Shown here piece by piece: positions 36,301 through 44,486 of a DNA stretch of 64,000 nt (positions within the stretch are counted from its first letter, which is position 1; each line of letters opens with the position of its first letter). The notes under the pieces were generated by a model, which saw only the letters and a program-made list of their open reading frames with translations, did not search any database and was not told the origin of the DNA. This stretch comes from an uncultured bacterium (lineage in GTDB: Bacteria; Gemmatimonadota; Gemmatimonadetes; Longimicrobiales; RSA9): contig CALBZE010000101.1 in assembly GCA_937889645.1 (NCBI GenBank), positions 1-64,000 on the forward strand, in the 5' to 3' direction. Position numbers and translations under genes: made by a program.

Positions 36301-36449
36301 CGGATGCCAACATCTGGAACGCCTTGGGCTATGCGCTGATCGGCGGACTGACGAGTTCTACGATCCTGGTGCTCATGGTCACGCCCGCGCTCTACCTGTT
36401 GTTCGAGCGCGGACCGGAGCGCAAGCGGCTGGCGCAAGCCACGTCGTAG
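33339..36449 (+). CDS. RND-family efflux pump permease (second copy)
   Basis: 1036 residues with the same twelve-helix layout. Helix 1 is RRPVAVTMAYLAVALLGVAAW, GFGLIVDNAIVVLENIYRLR is the proton-relay helix 4, and GGIVVNNSILLVDHINLRRR lies in helix 10. The periplasmic region has a loop GYGLPFFGGGGSSPPNYS (about 650-670) not found in the first copy. The two pumps differ throughout, so this is not a recent duplication. Together with the adaptor and TolC-like genes it completes a tripartite system, perhaps with a heterotrimeric pump. Confidence 0.93.
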   Translation: MVRLAIRRPVAVTMAYLAVALLGVAAWRNIPIELLPDTSLPQLFVRAYISGASPEVTEALLTAPLEAAIQQVRGVEKIESQSYESYGRGVAEITVHFARGTDMDFARLELSERLAALESDLPANATTPIIEPYIPDEFAEQNRPFLRYTVTGPYTLEALRAHVDEVIEPEISQIDGVGYVQVLGGRQRLIEIELDEEKIHALRLEPFDVLRRISELEYVRQAGVIESRGMLRSIAIRHRAESASEIANLPILIPGGEPIRIRDVARIHDTYEDPQNYYRIDGFPALSFTVYKEAGTNTVAVADRVKQRLAEIEPLHPAGVRLILDDDESKEIRAQLTDLRFRALISAGVIFVVLLLFLGSFASAAIVFATIAFSILITLNLIYFGGFTLNVLTLMGLAMGFGLIVDNAIVVLENIYRLRRSGLSAEDAAERGATEVVIAILASTLTTVVVLVPFVYLQGELRVFYVPLAIVVGFGLLASLFVGFTFIPSIGARLLVNVEPHTVRPTAEVGPGRQPFYLRLYSGLIRGTLRFPWVTVVVAATMLGGSYYLFDKYVTRGVVWGRWGSNNTYIDIRMVLPRGEELARTDELARYFERKLASMPEVGRFVTRVQPQYAHIRVTFPDSLNLTQVPVVITEQMQAFAHQFSGANISVYGYGLPFFGGGGSSPPNYSISVLGYNYEHVRQIAEDLAERLKGFSRIRDVDPNASGRWYDRDKATELVLSIDRQRLALHELTAQDVIRHVSTAIRGRNIPNRIRIGGEEVQFQVKLEGNETLDVLGLQQLLIPTRTGQAVRLVDVATLTEREVLNRVVRENQQYRRNVAYEFRGPTKLGDRIHEMVINTTQVPPGYKLEGRDQWRWSAEERGQIYGVLAVSIVLIFMVTAALFESIRQPLCVLLAVPMALVGVFLIFFYTGATFTREAYIGVIMMGGIVVNNSILLVDHINLRRRRDGLPLREAILQGTLERVRPILMTSATTVLGLLPLVLFSEAADANIWNALGYALIGGLTSSTILVLMVTPALYLLFERGPERKRLAQATS

Positions 36450-36522
36450 GGTGCATTTCCCGGCCGCCAGGGGTGCCCGTGGCGGCCGGTTCTCGTATTC
36501 GCGACCAATCGGGAGGTGAGCG

Positions 36523-37737
36523 ATGCGAATCGCCAGGAACCTAGTGCTCGCCTGGGTGGTGTGGCTCGCCGGAGCGTGCGGCGCCGGGTCGACGTCGTCC
36601 GTGACGGTGGAGCGGACCGACTCGGCAGGTGTCGAGATCGTCCTGAGCCGCGGTCCGGACGTGCTCTTCGATTGGACCTTCGCTCCGGTACTCACGCTCG
36701 GCGGCGCCGAAGAGGGGCCGGAGGCGTTCTTTCAGGTCAGCCGTTACTCGATCGCGGTCGGCGCGGAGGGACACCTGTACATCCTCGACAGCGGAAACCA
36801 CCACGTCCAGGTCTTCGATGACGAAGGCCGTCACGTGCGGACGATGGGCAGGAAGGGCGGCGGGCCGGGCGAGCTTCAGTTCTGGCCCAACATGATTCGT
36901 CTCGGCTCGGACGGGACGATCCACGTCTACGACATCGGGAAGCGAGGCCTGGTCCGATACGCCCCCGACGGGACTCCCCTCCCCGAAGTACGCCTCGATG
37001 CGTTCGGCTCGATGATCCAGGGGTATGCGCTCACCGAATCCGGCATCGTCGTGCGTACTACGGCGAAGTCCCCCAATGGGGACGATATGTTGGACGTGCT
37101 CGCGACGTTGGCGCCGGACGGCGATACGACGCACCTGCTCCAGGCGCCATCGCCGCCGATGAAACCCGCGCAGTTCAGCTGTGTGGCGATCAGCGGGATG
37201 ACCGAACTGCTCGCACCCGATCTGCGGTGGACCGCGGCGGGTTCGCGGATCTTCGCCGTGACGGATGCCGCGTACGTGATCGACGTGTACGAGGCGGGTC
37301 GTCACGTGGCGAGCTACCGGCGAGACGTCGCGCCGCGTCCGGCGACGCGGGAGCTGGCGAAGCAGTCGGTGGGCGAAAAGTGGGAGGTCCGCTTCGGGGA
37401 CGGCGGTTCGTGCGTCGTCCAGCCGGACGAGGTCGTCGACGTCCGCGGTTATGCGAAGGTCGTCCCCACGATCGGCGACGTCGTGGTCGCGCCGGACGGG
37501 ACGCTGTGGGTGCGGCGCTACCCGATTCGAGACGAGCCGGTCCCGATCGACATCCTTGGCCCCGACGGCGCGTACCTCGGCACGCTGCCGGCGGGCGCTC
37601 CGTTCCCTGCGGCATTCTTCCCCGATGGCCGGATCGTCGCGGTCGAGAAGGACGAGTTCGACGTGCCACGGGTCGTGGTGTACAGAGTAGAAGGGTGGAG
37701 CCCCGGGGCGATACCGCGGCCGGATGGGCGAGCCTGA
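36523..37737 (+). CDS. Six-bladed beta-propeller lipoprotein
   Basis: 404 residues. The signal ends with lipobox LAGAC (Cys19). The N-terminal RTDSAGVEIVLSRG is the family opening, and blades follow: GHLYILDSGNHHVQVFDDEG, GRKGGGPGELQFWPNMIRLG, GTIHVYDIGKRGLVRYAPDG and GTLWVRRYP. A strong GGGAGGTGA site lies before the ATG. It is the second intact member here (compare 16284). Extracytoplasmic, ligand unknown. It converges on the MOP-family transporter gene. Confidence 0.85.
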   Translation: MRIARNLVLAWVVWLAGACGAGSTSSVTVERTDSAGVEIVLSRGPDVLFDWTFAPVLTLGGAEEGPEAFFQVSRYSIAVGAEGHLYILDSGNHHVQVFDDEGRHVRTMGRKGGGPGELQFWPNMIRLGSDGTIHVYDIGKRGLVRYAPDGTPLPEVRLDAFGSMIQGYALTESGIVVRTTAKSPNGDDMLDVLATLAPDGDTTHLLQAPSPPMKPAQFSCVAISGMTELLAPDLRWTAAGSRIFAVTDAAYVIDVYEAGRHVASYRRDVAPRPATRELAKQSVGEKWEVRFGDGGSCVVQPDEVVDVRGYAKVVPTIGDVVVAPDGTLWVRRYPIRDEPVPIDILGPDGAYLGTLPAGAPFPAAFFPDGRIVAVEKDEFDVPRVVVYRVEGWSPGAIPRPDGRA

Positions 37738-37791
37738 CAACCCGATCGGCGCGCCAAACGGCCATGGCCGATTGCCGGCGGAAGGGCGCCC

Positions 37792-39285
37792 CTACCGGGT
37801 CGAGGCCGGCGACGCTGGCGTGAGGGCCCCGCGTACCCTCGTCCATAGAAAAGCGTTGGCGAGCACGCGGCCGCCCACCAGCGCCAACATCGCGGCGCTC
37901 GCACCGAAGACGTCGAATCGCCAACCGAGAAGTGCGAAAAGGACCGCGATTCCCGCGACCTCGACGACGCTGGCGGCGGTGATCTGTCGGGTCCGGCGGG
38001 CCTGGACGAGGACGGCGTGCTGGAAGGCGAGGAGCACGGTCAACGCGCCGAGCGGCACGGAAATCCGTGCCGGCGCGGTCGCCAGAGCGGCGAGGGGCTC
38101 GGGCAGGCCCGAGACGTCCTCGAACCAGAGGCCCGCGACGGGCGTGAAGGCAACAAGGGCGAGAAGGCCGCTCAGTGCGAGGGCGAGGCCCGTCCCGAAG
38201 CGCCGGAGCGGCGCGATGTGCTCGAGTCGTTTCCCCGACAGCGCGATGACGACTTCCTGAAACGCGAGCCCCGGCGCGCGGAACAGGAACGACAACGCGT
38301 GGACCACCGGGAAGACCGCGAGCGACTCGATCGGAAGCGTCGCGCGGCCCATGAAGAAGGTCAACATCGGCTGGACCGTGAGCCCGATCAGCGACGTCAG
38401 CGCGAGCGGGAAGTAGAATCGCGCGATGTCGCCGTACTCCGACGCGACGGCCCGTCGCCGCAGCGCTAGAGCCGCCGCACCCGTCCGCCGGAGCGCCGAC
38501 TCGCCGCGCACGATCAGCGTGCGCGCCGCGGCTTCGGCTCCCGCCACTTCCTCTCCGCCGCTCCCGGTCTCGGCGCCGCTCTCGGTCTCCGGCGCGCCGC
38601 CCGGCTCGTGCGCCCCCGCGGCGGGCACCGCCGCGCCCGCCGTCAGCCTCGCGACTTCCCCGGCCGCCATGAGCCGCGCCGCGATCGCCTCGACGACGAC
38701 GCCGGCGGACAATGCGATCGCGCCGACCCAGGCGCCGGGGAGCGATGAGAGCGCGTACAGCAGCGTCGCCGTCGTCGCCATCGCGGCGAGGCGCAGCAAC
38801 GTGCCATACGCGACGAGACGCGTCCGGCCCGACCGGATCAGGATCCCGTGCAGGAAGCGGCGGTAGCCGATCGCCCCCGGCCAGGGAAGCAGGAGCCAGA
38901 GCGCGCCGTACACGAGCGAGACGACCGGGTGCGGGAGCCCGAGCACGCCGACGGCGAGTGCGTCGAACACAGGAGGGATCAGCACCACCATGACCAGCGC
39001 CGTGGCGCCGATGTTCAGAGCATGCGAGAAGTTGCGCAGCCGCCGATAGCTCTCCGCGTCCTCGACCAGCGCGGTCGACGCGCTCATGAGCATGATCACC
39101 GGCGACTCGAGGAGGATCGCGAAGGCGAAGGCCACGCCGTGAGCGGCGAGGTTGTAGGCCGGCTCGCCCATGCGCGCGATCACGGCGGCCAGGAACGGCC
39201 CCTCGACCGCCATCATGATCCACTGCACCGCGAGCGGCGCCCAGAACAGGAGTATCCTCCGCGGCGACCTCACGCCCGAGTCCAC
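37792..39285 (-). CDS. MOP-superfamily (MATE/ANKH-like) multi-pass transporter
   Basis: 497 residues with about 12 membrane segments in two halves. The first half opens ILLFWAPLAVQWIMMAVEGP and the second ARFYFPLALTSLIGLTVQPM, an internal repeat of the F/Y-W/F-x-P-L-A type seen in MATE and ANKH-like exporters. A hydrophilic Ala/Glu/Gly insert (about 200-255) separates the halves. GTG at 39285 is chosen for its GGAGGG site. The substrate is unknown; MATE proteins export drugs with Na+ or H+, while ANKH exports citrate or ATP in animals. Confidence 0.75.
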   Translation of the reverse strand: MDSGVRSPRRILLFWAPLAVQWIMMAVEGPFLAAVIARMGEPAYNLAAHGVAFAFAILLESPVIMLMSASTALVEDAESYRRLRNFSHALNIGATALVMVVLIPPVFDALAVGVLGLPHPVVSLVYGALWLLLPWPGAIGYRRFLHGILIRSGRTRLVAYGTLLRLAAMATTATLLYALSSLPGAWVGAIALSAGVVVEAIAARLMAAGEVARLTAGAAVPAAGAHEPGGAPETESGAETGSGGEEVAGAEAAARTLIVRGESALRRTGAAALALRRRAVASEYGDIARFYFPLALTSLIGLTVQPMLTFFMGRATLPIESLAVFPVVHALSFLFRAPGLAFQEVVIALSGKRLEHIAPLRRFGTGLALALSGLLALVAFTPVAGLWFEDVSGLPEPLAALATAPARISVPLGALTVLLAFQHAVLVQARRTRQITAASVVEVAGIAVLFALLGWRFDVFGASAAMLALVGGRVLANAFLWTRVRGALTPASPASTR

Positions 39286-39412
39286 CCCACCGCCCTCCCT
39301 TTTCCCGTCCGATGCCCTGGTCACCACGCGGCTCGATCCCTCCTGCGACTTTCGCCGAGCCACGGAAGTTCGGGGCCGGCTTCGGGGCAGGCAAGGGGCA
39401 CCCTTCCGCCCG

Positions 39413-39441
39413 TTGACGCATCTGCCACGCCCGGCTAGCTT
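39413..39441 (+). promoter_or_regulatory. Predicted promoter of gltX
   Basis: TTGACG (39413-39418), a 17-nt spacer and TAGCTT (39436-39441), only 9 nt before the ATG. The start point should be at or within 3 nt of the start codon, predicting a leaderless message; no ribosome binding site is present. Confidence 0.6.
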
Positions 39442-39450
39442 TGCGCGGCT

Positions 39451-40914
39451 ATGAACGAGGGACGAATTCGCGTACGGTTCGCGCCGTCGCCCACCGGCTA
39501 TCTGCACGTCGGTGGCGCTAGGACGGCGCTGTTCAATTGGCTGCTCGCGCGCCGTCACGGCGGCGTCTTCGTGCTCCGCATCGAGGACACCGACCGGGAG
39601 CGCTCGAGCCAGGAGATGACCCGTGCCATCCTCGAGGGGATGGAGTGGCTCGGTCTGACGTGGGATGAGGGGCCGTATTTCCAGGCCGACGGCTTCGAGC
39701 GCCACCGTCGCGACGCGCTCCGGCTCCTCGAGAGCGGTCACGCCTACCGCTGCTTCTGCACGCCCGAGGAGCTGGCGGAGAAGCGCGCCCGGGCCGAGGG
39801 CGCCAAGGAGGCGTTCCGCTACGACCGGACCTGCCTGCTGAACGTCTCGCCCGAGGAGGCGGAGCGCCGCGCCGCCGCGGGGCAGCCGTTCACCATCCGG
39901 TTCAAGGTGCCCGAGGGCGTGACGGCCTGGGACGACGCCGTCCACGGCCGTCTCGAGTTCGACAACGCGGACATCGAGGACTTCATCATCCTCCGCTCGG
40001 ACGGCACGCCGATCTACAACATGGCCGTCGTGAGCGACGACGCGGAGATGCGCATCACGCACGTCATCCGCGGTGACGACCACATCTCGAACACGCCGAA
40101 GCAGATCCTGCTCTATCGGGCTCTCGGCTACCCCGAGCCGGTCTTCGCACACGTCCCCATGATCCTGGGCCCCGACGGCAAGCGCCTGAGCAAGCGGCAC
40201 GGCGCCACGGCGGTGGGCGAGTACAGGAGCCAGGGGATCCTGCCGTGGGCGATGGTCAACTTCCTGGCGCTCCTTGGCTGGTCGCCTGACGACGACCGGG
40301 AGGTCATGAGCATCGACGAGCTGATCGAGCGATTCTCCCTCGACGGGATCAACAAGAAGAGCGCGATCTTCGACGTCCAGAAGCTCGAGTGGCTGAACGG
40401 GCAGCACCTGAGTCTCGCGCCGGCCGAGCGGCTGGAGCCGATCGTCACCGAGGAGCTGGTGCGCACCGGCGTCGCGACCGAAGCGGTGTTGACGCAAAGG
40501 CGTGAGTGGTATCTCGGGCTGATCGACCTGCTCAAGGTCCGCGCCCGCGGCGTGGGCGACATCGTCCGGCAGGCGCGCCCCTACTTCATCGACCGCGTGG
40601 AGTACGACGCCGACGCCATCGAAAAGCACTGGAAGGATCCGGCCGACGTCCGGGCGCGTCTCGCGGCGCTGCGCGAGCGGCTCGCAACGGCCGATACGTG
40701 GGACGAGGGCACGCTGGAGGCGGCGCTGCGCGGACTCGCCGACGAACTCGGGGTCGGCGCGGGGAAGTTAATCCACCCGCTCCGCGTGGCGGTGACGGGG
40801 ATGGCCGTGTCGCCGGGGATCTTTGAGGTCCTCGTCGCGATGGGGCCCGAACTCACGCTGCGGCGGCTGGATGCGGCTCTCGAAGCGCTCGATGGGCTTT
40901 CGCAAACATCTTGA
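39451..40914 (+). CDS. gltX: Glutamyl-tRNA synthetase
   Basis: 487 residues, class I synthetase. RFAPSPTGYLHVGGARTALF (9-28) carries the HIGH-type motif, and KRLSKRHGATAV (near 247) is the KMSKS equivalent. The C-terminal all-helical anticodon-binding domain of bacterial GluRS is complete, ending ALEALDGLSQTS. It charges tRNA-Glu and, in organisms using the indirect path, tRNA-Gln. The ATG at 39451 is fixed by the family N-terminus. Its stop TGA lies inside the -35 box of the next promoter. Confidence 0.96.
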   Translation: MNEGRIRVRFAPSPTGYLHVGGARTALFNWLLARRHGGVFVLRIEDTDRERSSQEMTRAILEGMEWLGLTWDEGPYFQADGFERHRRDALRLLESGHAYRCFCTPEELAEKRARAEGAKEAFRYDRTCLLNVSPEEAERRAAAGQPFTIRFKVPEGVTAWDDAVHGRLEFDNADIEDFIILRSDGTPIYNMAVVSDDAEMRITHVIRGDDHISNTPKQILLYRALGYPEPVFAHVPMILGPDGKRLSKRHGATAVGEYRSQGILPWAMVNFLALLGWSPDDDREVMSIDELIERFSLDGINKKSAIFDVQKLEWLNGQHLSLAPAERLEPIVTEELVRTGVATEAVLTQRREWYLGLIDLLKVRARGVGDIVRQARPYFIDRVEYDADAIEKHWKDPADVRARLAALRERLATADTWDEGTLEAALRGLADELGVGAGKLIHPLRVAVTGMAVSPGIFEVLVAMGPELTLRRLDAALEALDGLSQTS

Positions 40915-40939
40915 CAGATCGCGGCCGCTTACGTAAACT
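40911..40939 (+). promoter_or_regulatory. Predicted promoter of the lexA-like gene
   Basis: Perfect TTGACA (40911-40916), a 17-nt spacer and TAAACT (40934-40939). It overlaps the gltX stop codon. A leader of about 130 nt follows before the LexA-like start. Confidence 0.7.
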
Positions 40940-41073
40940 GGCGCCAGGCCAAGGCCGAGAATTCGCAGCAGGGGCGTGCACTGGTCGATCGATGACGACG
41001 TCGGCGAGCACGCCCCTTCGTCATTTCCGCGATTTTCCGGCCCTAGGGCGAACCCGCCGATCAGGAGGCGAAG

Positions 41074-41736
41074 ATGCCCGAGCCGCTGACCAAGCTCGAG
41101 CGCCGGATCCTCGATTACATCGTCGATTATCTCAGGCGCAACACCTACCAGCCGTCGATCCGTGAAATCGGCGTGCGGTTCAACATCAAGAGCACGAAGA
41201 CGGTCTCGGAGTACCTGCAATCGCTCGCCGACAAAGGGTGGATCGAGCGCGACCCGTCGCGTTCGCGGGGTGTGCGCCTGCTGGGGTTGAATCTTTCCAC
41301 CCAAACGGTCTCGGTGCCGCATTATCGAGGTCTGTCGAGCCTGTCCGAGGCCGTGGCGGCCACGGATGCGTTCGAGATCGACCGCCGCCTGGCGACGGAA
41401 GCGGGCTCGTTCATCCTGTCCGTCGACGGGGAAGGGATGCCGTCGGCCGGTATTCGCGGGGGTGACATGCTCCTGGTCGAACCGGTCACCGAGGACGAGC
41501 TCGAGGACGGCGACGTCGTGGTCGCGCGCATCGAGGGGGAATGCTCGCTCCAGCGCTTCCACGACCGGGACGGCGAGCGCCTGCTGGAGCCCGGCGGCCC
41601 CGACTTCCTGCCGATCCTGCTGAATGAGCGCGACTGCATCGTCGTTGGTCGCGTCTCGACCATTCTTCGCCGCCTCCGCTTCGGGCAAGTGGCGACGGCC
41701 GCGGCCGCCCGGGAGCAAGGGAGCCTCTCGAAGTAG
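41074..41736 (+). CDS. LexA-like repressor lacking the self-cleavage residues
   Basis: 220 residues. An N-terminal LexA winged helix (1-70: LTKLERRILDYIVDYLRRNT, then the recognition helix STKTVSEYLQSLADKGWIER) is joined to a C-terminal S24/LexA-type domain (80-198). The domain is complete, but the catalytic Ser before Met in the SM motif is Gly121 (DGEGMPSAGIRGGD), and the catalytic Lys is Gln160 (ARIEGECSLQRFH, aligned with E. coli ARIDDEVTVKRL). The Ala-Gly scissile bond is also missing (VPHYRGLSSL). It should still dimerise and bind DNA but not undergo RecA-stimulated cleavage. An AGGAGGCG site precedes the ATG. Confidence 0.85.
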   Translation: MPEPLTKLERRILDYIVDYLRRNTYQPSIREIGVRFNIKSTKTVSEYLQSLADKGWIERDPSRSRGVRLLGLNLSTQTVSVPHYRGLSSLSEAVAATDAFEIDRRLATEAGSFILSVDGEGMPSAGIRGGDMLLVEPVTEDELEDGDVVVARIEGECSLQRFHDRDGERLLEPGGPDFLPILLNERDCIVVGRVSTILRRLRFGQVATAAAAREQGSLSK

Positions 41737-41745
41737 ATTTCCATC

Positions 41746-42219
41746 GTGAAGTGCGAGTACGTGCCGGCGCGCGCCGAGGACGCCCTCTGGATGCAGAGGG
41801 CGCTCGAGCAAGCGCGTGCCGCAGCCATCGAGGAGGAGGTGCCCGTCGGCGCGGTCGTCGTCGTCGGGGGGCGGCTGGTCGCCGAGGCCCGCAATCGCAC
41901 CCGCACGTGGGACGACCCCACGGGGCACGCCGAACTGGTTGCGGTGCGCCAGGCCGCCGAGCGCCTGGGACGTTGGGCCCTGCTCGATGCGACCGTCTAC
42001 GTCACGTTGGAGCCGTGCGCGATGTGCGCGGGGGCGATGGTCCTGGCGCGCATCCGGCGCCTGGTCTACGCGGCGTCGGACCCCAAGACCGGGATGTGCG
42101 GCTCGCTCGCCTGCATCGTCCAAGACCCGCGGCTGAACCACAGGGTAGAGCTGACCAAGGGTGTGCTGGAGGAAGAAGCCGGCGAGATCCTGCGGGCGTT
42201 CTTCCGGGCGCGGCGCTGA
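41746..42219 (+). CDS. tadA: tRNA-specific adenosine deaminase
   Basis: 157 residues, cytidine-deaminase fold. Zn2+ ligands and the catalytic Glu are visible: HAE at 61-63 and PCAMC with Cys91 and Cys94. It converts A34 to inosine in tRNA-Arg(ACG). Residues VPVGAVVV (32-39) and GMCGSLACIVQDPRLNHRV (about 116-134) are typical of TadA. The start is GTG at 41746, 9 nt after the lexA-like stop, so it is likely in the same transcript. Confidence 0.93.
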   Translation: MKCEYVPARAEDALWMQRALEQARAAAIEEEVPVGAVVVVGGRLVAEARNRTRTWDDPTGHAELVAVRQAAERLGRWALLDATVYVTLEPCAMCAGAMVLARIRRLVYAASDPKTGMCGSLACIVQDPRLNHRVELTKGVLEEEAGEILRAFFRARR

Positions 42220-42296
42220 TCCGTGTCGCCTCGCATGCGCTTTGCAGCACCCGGCCGCCGTCGGCGCCGTTCCTCTCTCATTCAGGAGGCTGCAAC

Positions 42297-42509
42297 GTGT
42301 TCGGAGCCGTGGTCAATGCGGTCGGGTACGCCAGGAAGCCCGGCGCGGCGTTCGTGGTGAAGCACCCCGTCCGGGCGGTGAGGATCATGAGATTTCGCCG
42401 TAATGTGAGGGACACGTTCACCGCGCGCCGCATCGCGCTCGGGCTCGGCGCCGCGGCGGTCGCGGTTCCTGTCGGGTATTGGCTCGGCCGGAGGTTGGGG
42501 CTCGGCTGA
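42297..42509 (+). CDS. Small membrane protein, unknown
   Basis: 70 residues with GTG start and an AGGAGG site 7 nt upstream. A basic N-terminal half (VKHPVRAVRIMRFRRNVRDT) is followed by one membrane segment (ALGLGAAAVAVPVGYWLG) and a short RRLGLG tail. No family is recognised. It is followed by a strong hairpin. Confidence 0.6.
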   Translation: MFGAVVNAVGYARKPGAAFVVKHPVRAVRIMRFRRNVRDTFTARRIALGLGAAAVAVPVGYWLGRRLGLG

Positions 42510-42572
42510 GTCGCTTGGCGCGGAGGATGCCCGGCCCACGCGGTGAACCACTCGGGGCCCGTTGGGAGGACG

Positions 42573-42612
42573 AAAAGGGCGGCCCGGCGCGATCTCGCGC
42601 CGGGCCGCTTCG
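42573..42612 (-). terminator. Rho-independent terminator of the NhaC gene
   Basis: A 14-bp near-perfect stem (42579-42592 with 42595-42608) of GC-rich sequence. On the minus strand it is followed by CCTTTTCG, placing it 36 nt after the NhaC stop. It may also stop plus-strand transcription from tadA and the small membrane protein gene. Confidence 0.75.
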
Positions 42613-42643
42613 TTGTGCCGGTGTGTCGGTGTCGGCCCCGGAG

Positions 42644-44326
42644 TCAGTCGGCCGAGACCGGCGCGGGTGCGGCCGCGCCCTCCTCGAGCGCGGGGACGGC
42701 GACGGCGTCCGCACGCTTCCCGACGATCCGCAGAACGCCGTAGAGAATCGCGGCGCCGAGGACCAGTGAGAGCACCGGGCTCATCCCGAAGGCGGTCGGC
42801 ACATCGCCGACTGCCATCGCGACCAGGGCCACGGCTGCCGCGTACGGCAGCTGGGTCCGGACGTGGTCGACGTGGTCGCACGCCGACGCCATCGAACTCA
42901 TGACGGTCGTGTCCGAGATCGGCGAGCAGTGGTCGCCGAAGATCGAACCGGCCATGATCGAGCTGATCACCCCCAGCAGGATCGTGTACCCTTCGCCGCT
43001 TTCGAAGCCGACGCCCGCGCCCATGGCGACGGCGAGCGGTACGACGACGGGGAACAGGATGGCCATCGTCCCCCATGACGTGCCCGTGGCGAAGGAGATC
43101 AGCGCGCCGACCACGAAAACGATCACGGGGAGCAGGTGCATCGGCAGCGAGTCCTTCAGGACCGACGAAAGGTAGGGCCCCGTCCCCAGCGCTTCGGTCA
43201 CCCCGCCGAGCGACCAGGCGAGCACCAGGATGACGATCGCGAGCATCATCGACTTGAGCCCGCCGATCCACGCCTCGATCGCTTGCTGCGGCGTGAGGAT
43301 TCGCTGCGCGATGCTGAGCGCGATCGCGACGATCGACCCCGCGAACGACGCCCAGATCAACGCGCTGAACGGATTGGCGCCGCCGACGATCTCCCACAGC
43401 GTGTGATCGCCGGGACCGAGTTCCTGCGCCCCCGTGTGGAGAATGCCCGCGACCGCCACGACCATGACCGTGAGCACCGGGATCGCCGCGTTGTACCACC
43501 GGTGCTTCACGCCTTCCGGCGGCTCCATGTGCCCGCTTGTCGTGTCGACGGCCGGCATCGCGCCGGGCCGGATTAGCCCTCGGCCCGAGGTGGCCCGGAC
43601 CTCGGCTTCGAGCATCGGCCCGAAATCTCGCCGGGTCAGCACGACCATCAACACGAAGAGCAGCGTCAGGATCGGATAAAAGAGGTACGGAATCGAGTGC
43701 AGGAAGACCGCGAACGGATTCTCGGCCCCGGCCAGCAGGCTCGCCTGGACGGCCGGATCGGTCGTCTGCGATGCAGCACTCTTCAACGCGTCGCCGATCA
43801 GCGTGATCTCGAAGCCGACCCAGGTCGAGACGGCGGCGATCGCCGCCACCGGCGCCGCCGTTGAATCGACGATGTATGCGAGCTTCTCCCGCGACACGTT
43901 CAGCCGATCCGTCACCGGGCGCATCGTGTTGCCCACGATGAGCGTATTCGCGTAGTCGTCGAAGAAGATCAGGGCCCCGGACAGCCACGCCAGGAACTGG
44001 CCGCGCCTGGGCGTGGTCGCGAACCCGCGCAACGCCTCGACCACGCCTCGCGTCCCGCCGTTTCGGTTCATCACGGCGACCATCCCGCCGAGCGTCATGC
44101 TGAAGACGATGATCGCGATGTGGTCCGAATCCGCGAGCGCACCGAGGACGAAGCGGTCCATGGTGGCGAGCGTCGCCGAGACCGGGTTGTAGTGGCTGAG
44201 CAGGAGCGCGCCGAGCCAGATCCCTGCGAAGAGCGAGAGGACGACTTCCCGGAACACCAGGGCGAGGCAGATCGCTGCGAGCGGAGGCAGCAGACTCAGC
44301 CAGCCCGGCTCGATGGGTACGGTCAT
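42644..44326 (-). CDS. NhaC-family Na+/H+ antiporter
   Basis: 560 residues with about 12-13 membrane segments. Signatures of the NhaC/IT-superfamily: FFDDYANTLIVGNTMRPVTD (about 120-140), STAAPVAAIAAVSTWVGFEI, ISFATGTSWGTMAILFP and GSIFGDHCSPISDTTVMSS. These proteins exchange Na+ or malate/lactate for H+. GGGAG precedes the ATG. The C-terminus is an Ala/Glu-rich hydrophilic tail. It is divergent from the pyrimidine operon. Confidence 0.92.
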   Translation of the reverse strand: MTVPIEPGWLSLLPPLAAICLALVFREVVLSLFAGIWLGALLLSHYNPVSATLATMDRFVLGALADSDHIAIIVFSMTLGGMVAVMNRNGGTRGVVEALRGFATTPRRGQFLAWLSGALIFFDDYANTLIVGNTMRPVTDRLNVSREKLAYIVDSTAAPVAAIAAVSTWVGFEITLIGDALKSAASQTTDPAVQASLLAGAENPFAVFLHSIPYLFYPILTLLFVLMVVLTRRDFGPMLEAEVRATSGRGLIRPGAMPAVDTTSGHMEPPEGVKHRWYNAAIPVLTVMVVAVAGILHTGAQELGPGDHTLWEIVGGANPFSALIWASFAGSIVAIALSIAQRILTPQQAIEAWIGGLKSMMLAIVILVLAWSLGGVTEALGTGPYLSSVLKDSLPMHLLPVIVFVVGALISFATGTSWGTMAILFPVVVPLAVAMGAGVGFESGEGYTILLGVISSIMAGSIFGDHCSPISDTTVMSSMASACDHVDHVRTQLPYAAAVALVAMAVGDVPTAFGMSPVLSLVLGAAILYGVLRIVGKRADAVAVPALEEGAAAPAPVSAD

Positions 44327-44416
44327 GTAGGCTCCCCGTGAGACGGTATCGATTCACGCAAAACTAATAACTATGCAGGTGTGAGTAAAGCGGCGCGCGT
44401 AGGGCGTCCGGCTCGG

Positions 44417-44445
44417 TTGACAGCGCCAGGCCGCCACCGTAACCT
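44417..44445 (+). promoter_or_regulatory. Predicted promoter of the pyr operon
   Basis: TTGACA (44417-44422), a 17-nt spacer and TAACCT (44440-44445). It predicts a leader of about 35 nt before pyrR. No antiterminator/terminator pair or PyrR-binding loop is visible in so short a leader. Confidence 0.65.
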
Positions 44446-44486
44446 TGCCGCCGATCCTACCGGAGACTTCGACCCGATCCCGAGCC

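Noticed and set aside
34902..36695. Long minus-strand reading opposite the second RND pump
   Set aside because: Same reason; composition reflects the opposite-strand codons.
44446..44486. PyrR-type attenuator in the pyr leader
   Set aside because: The leader is only about 35 nt after the predicted promoter and holds no terminator hairpin or PyrR-binding loop.
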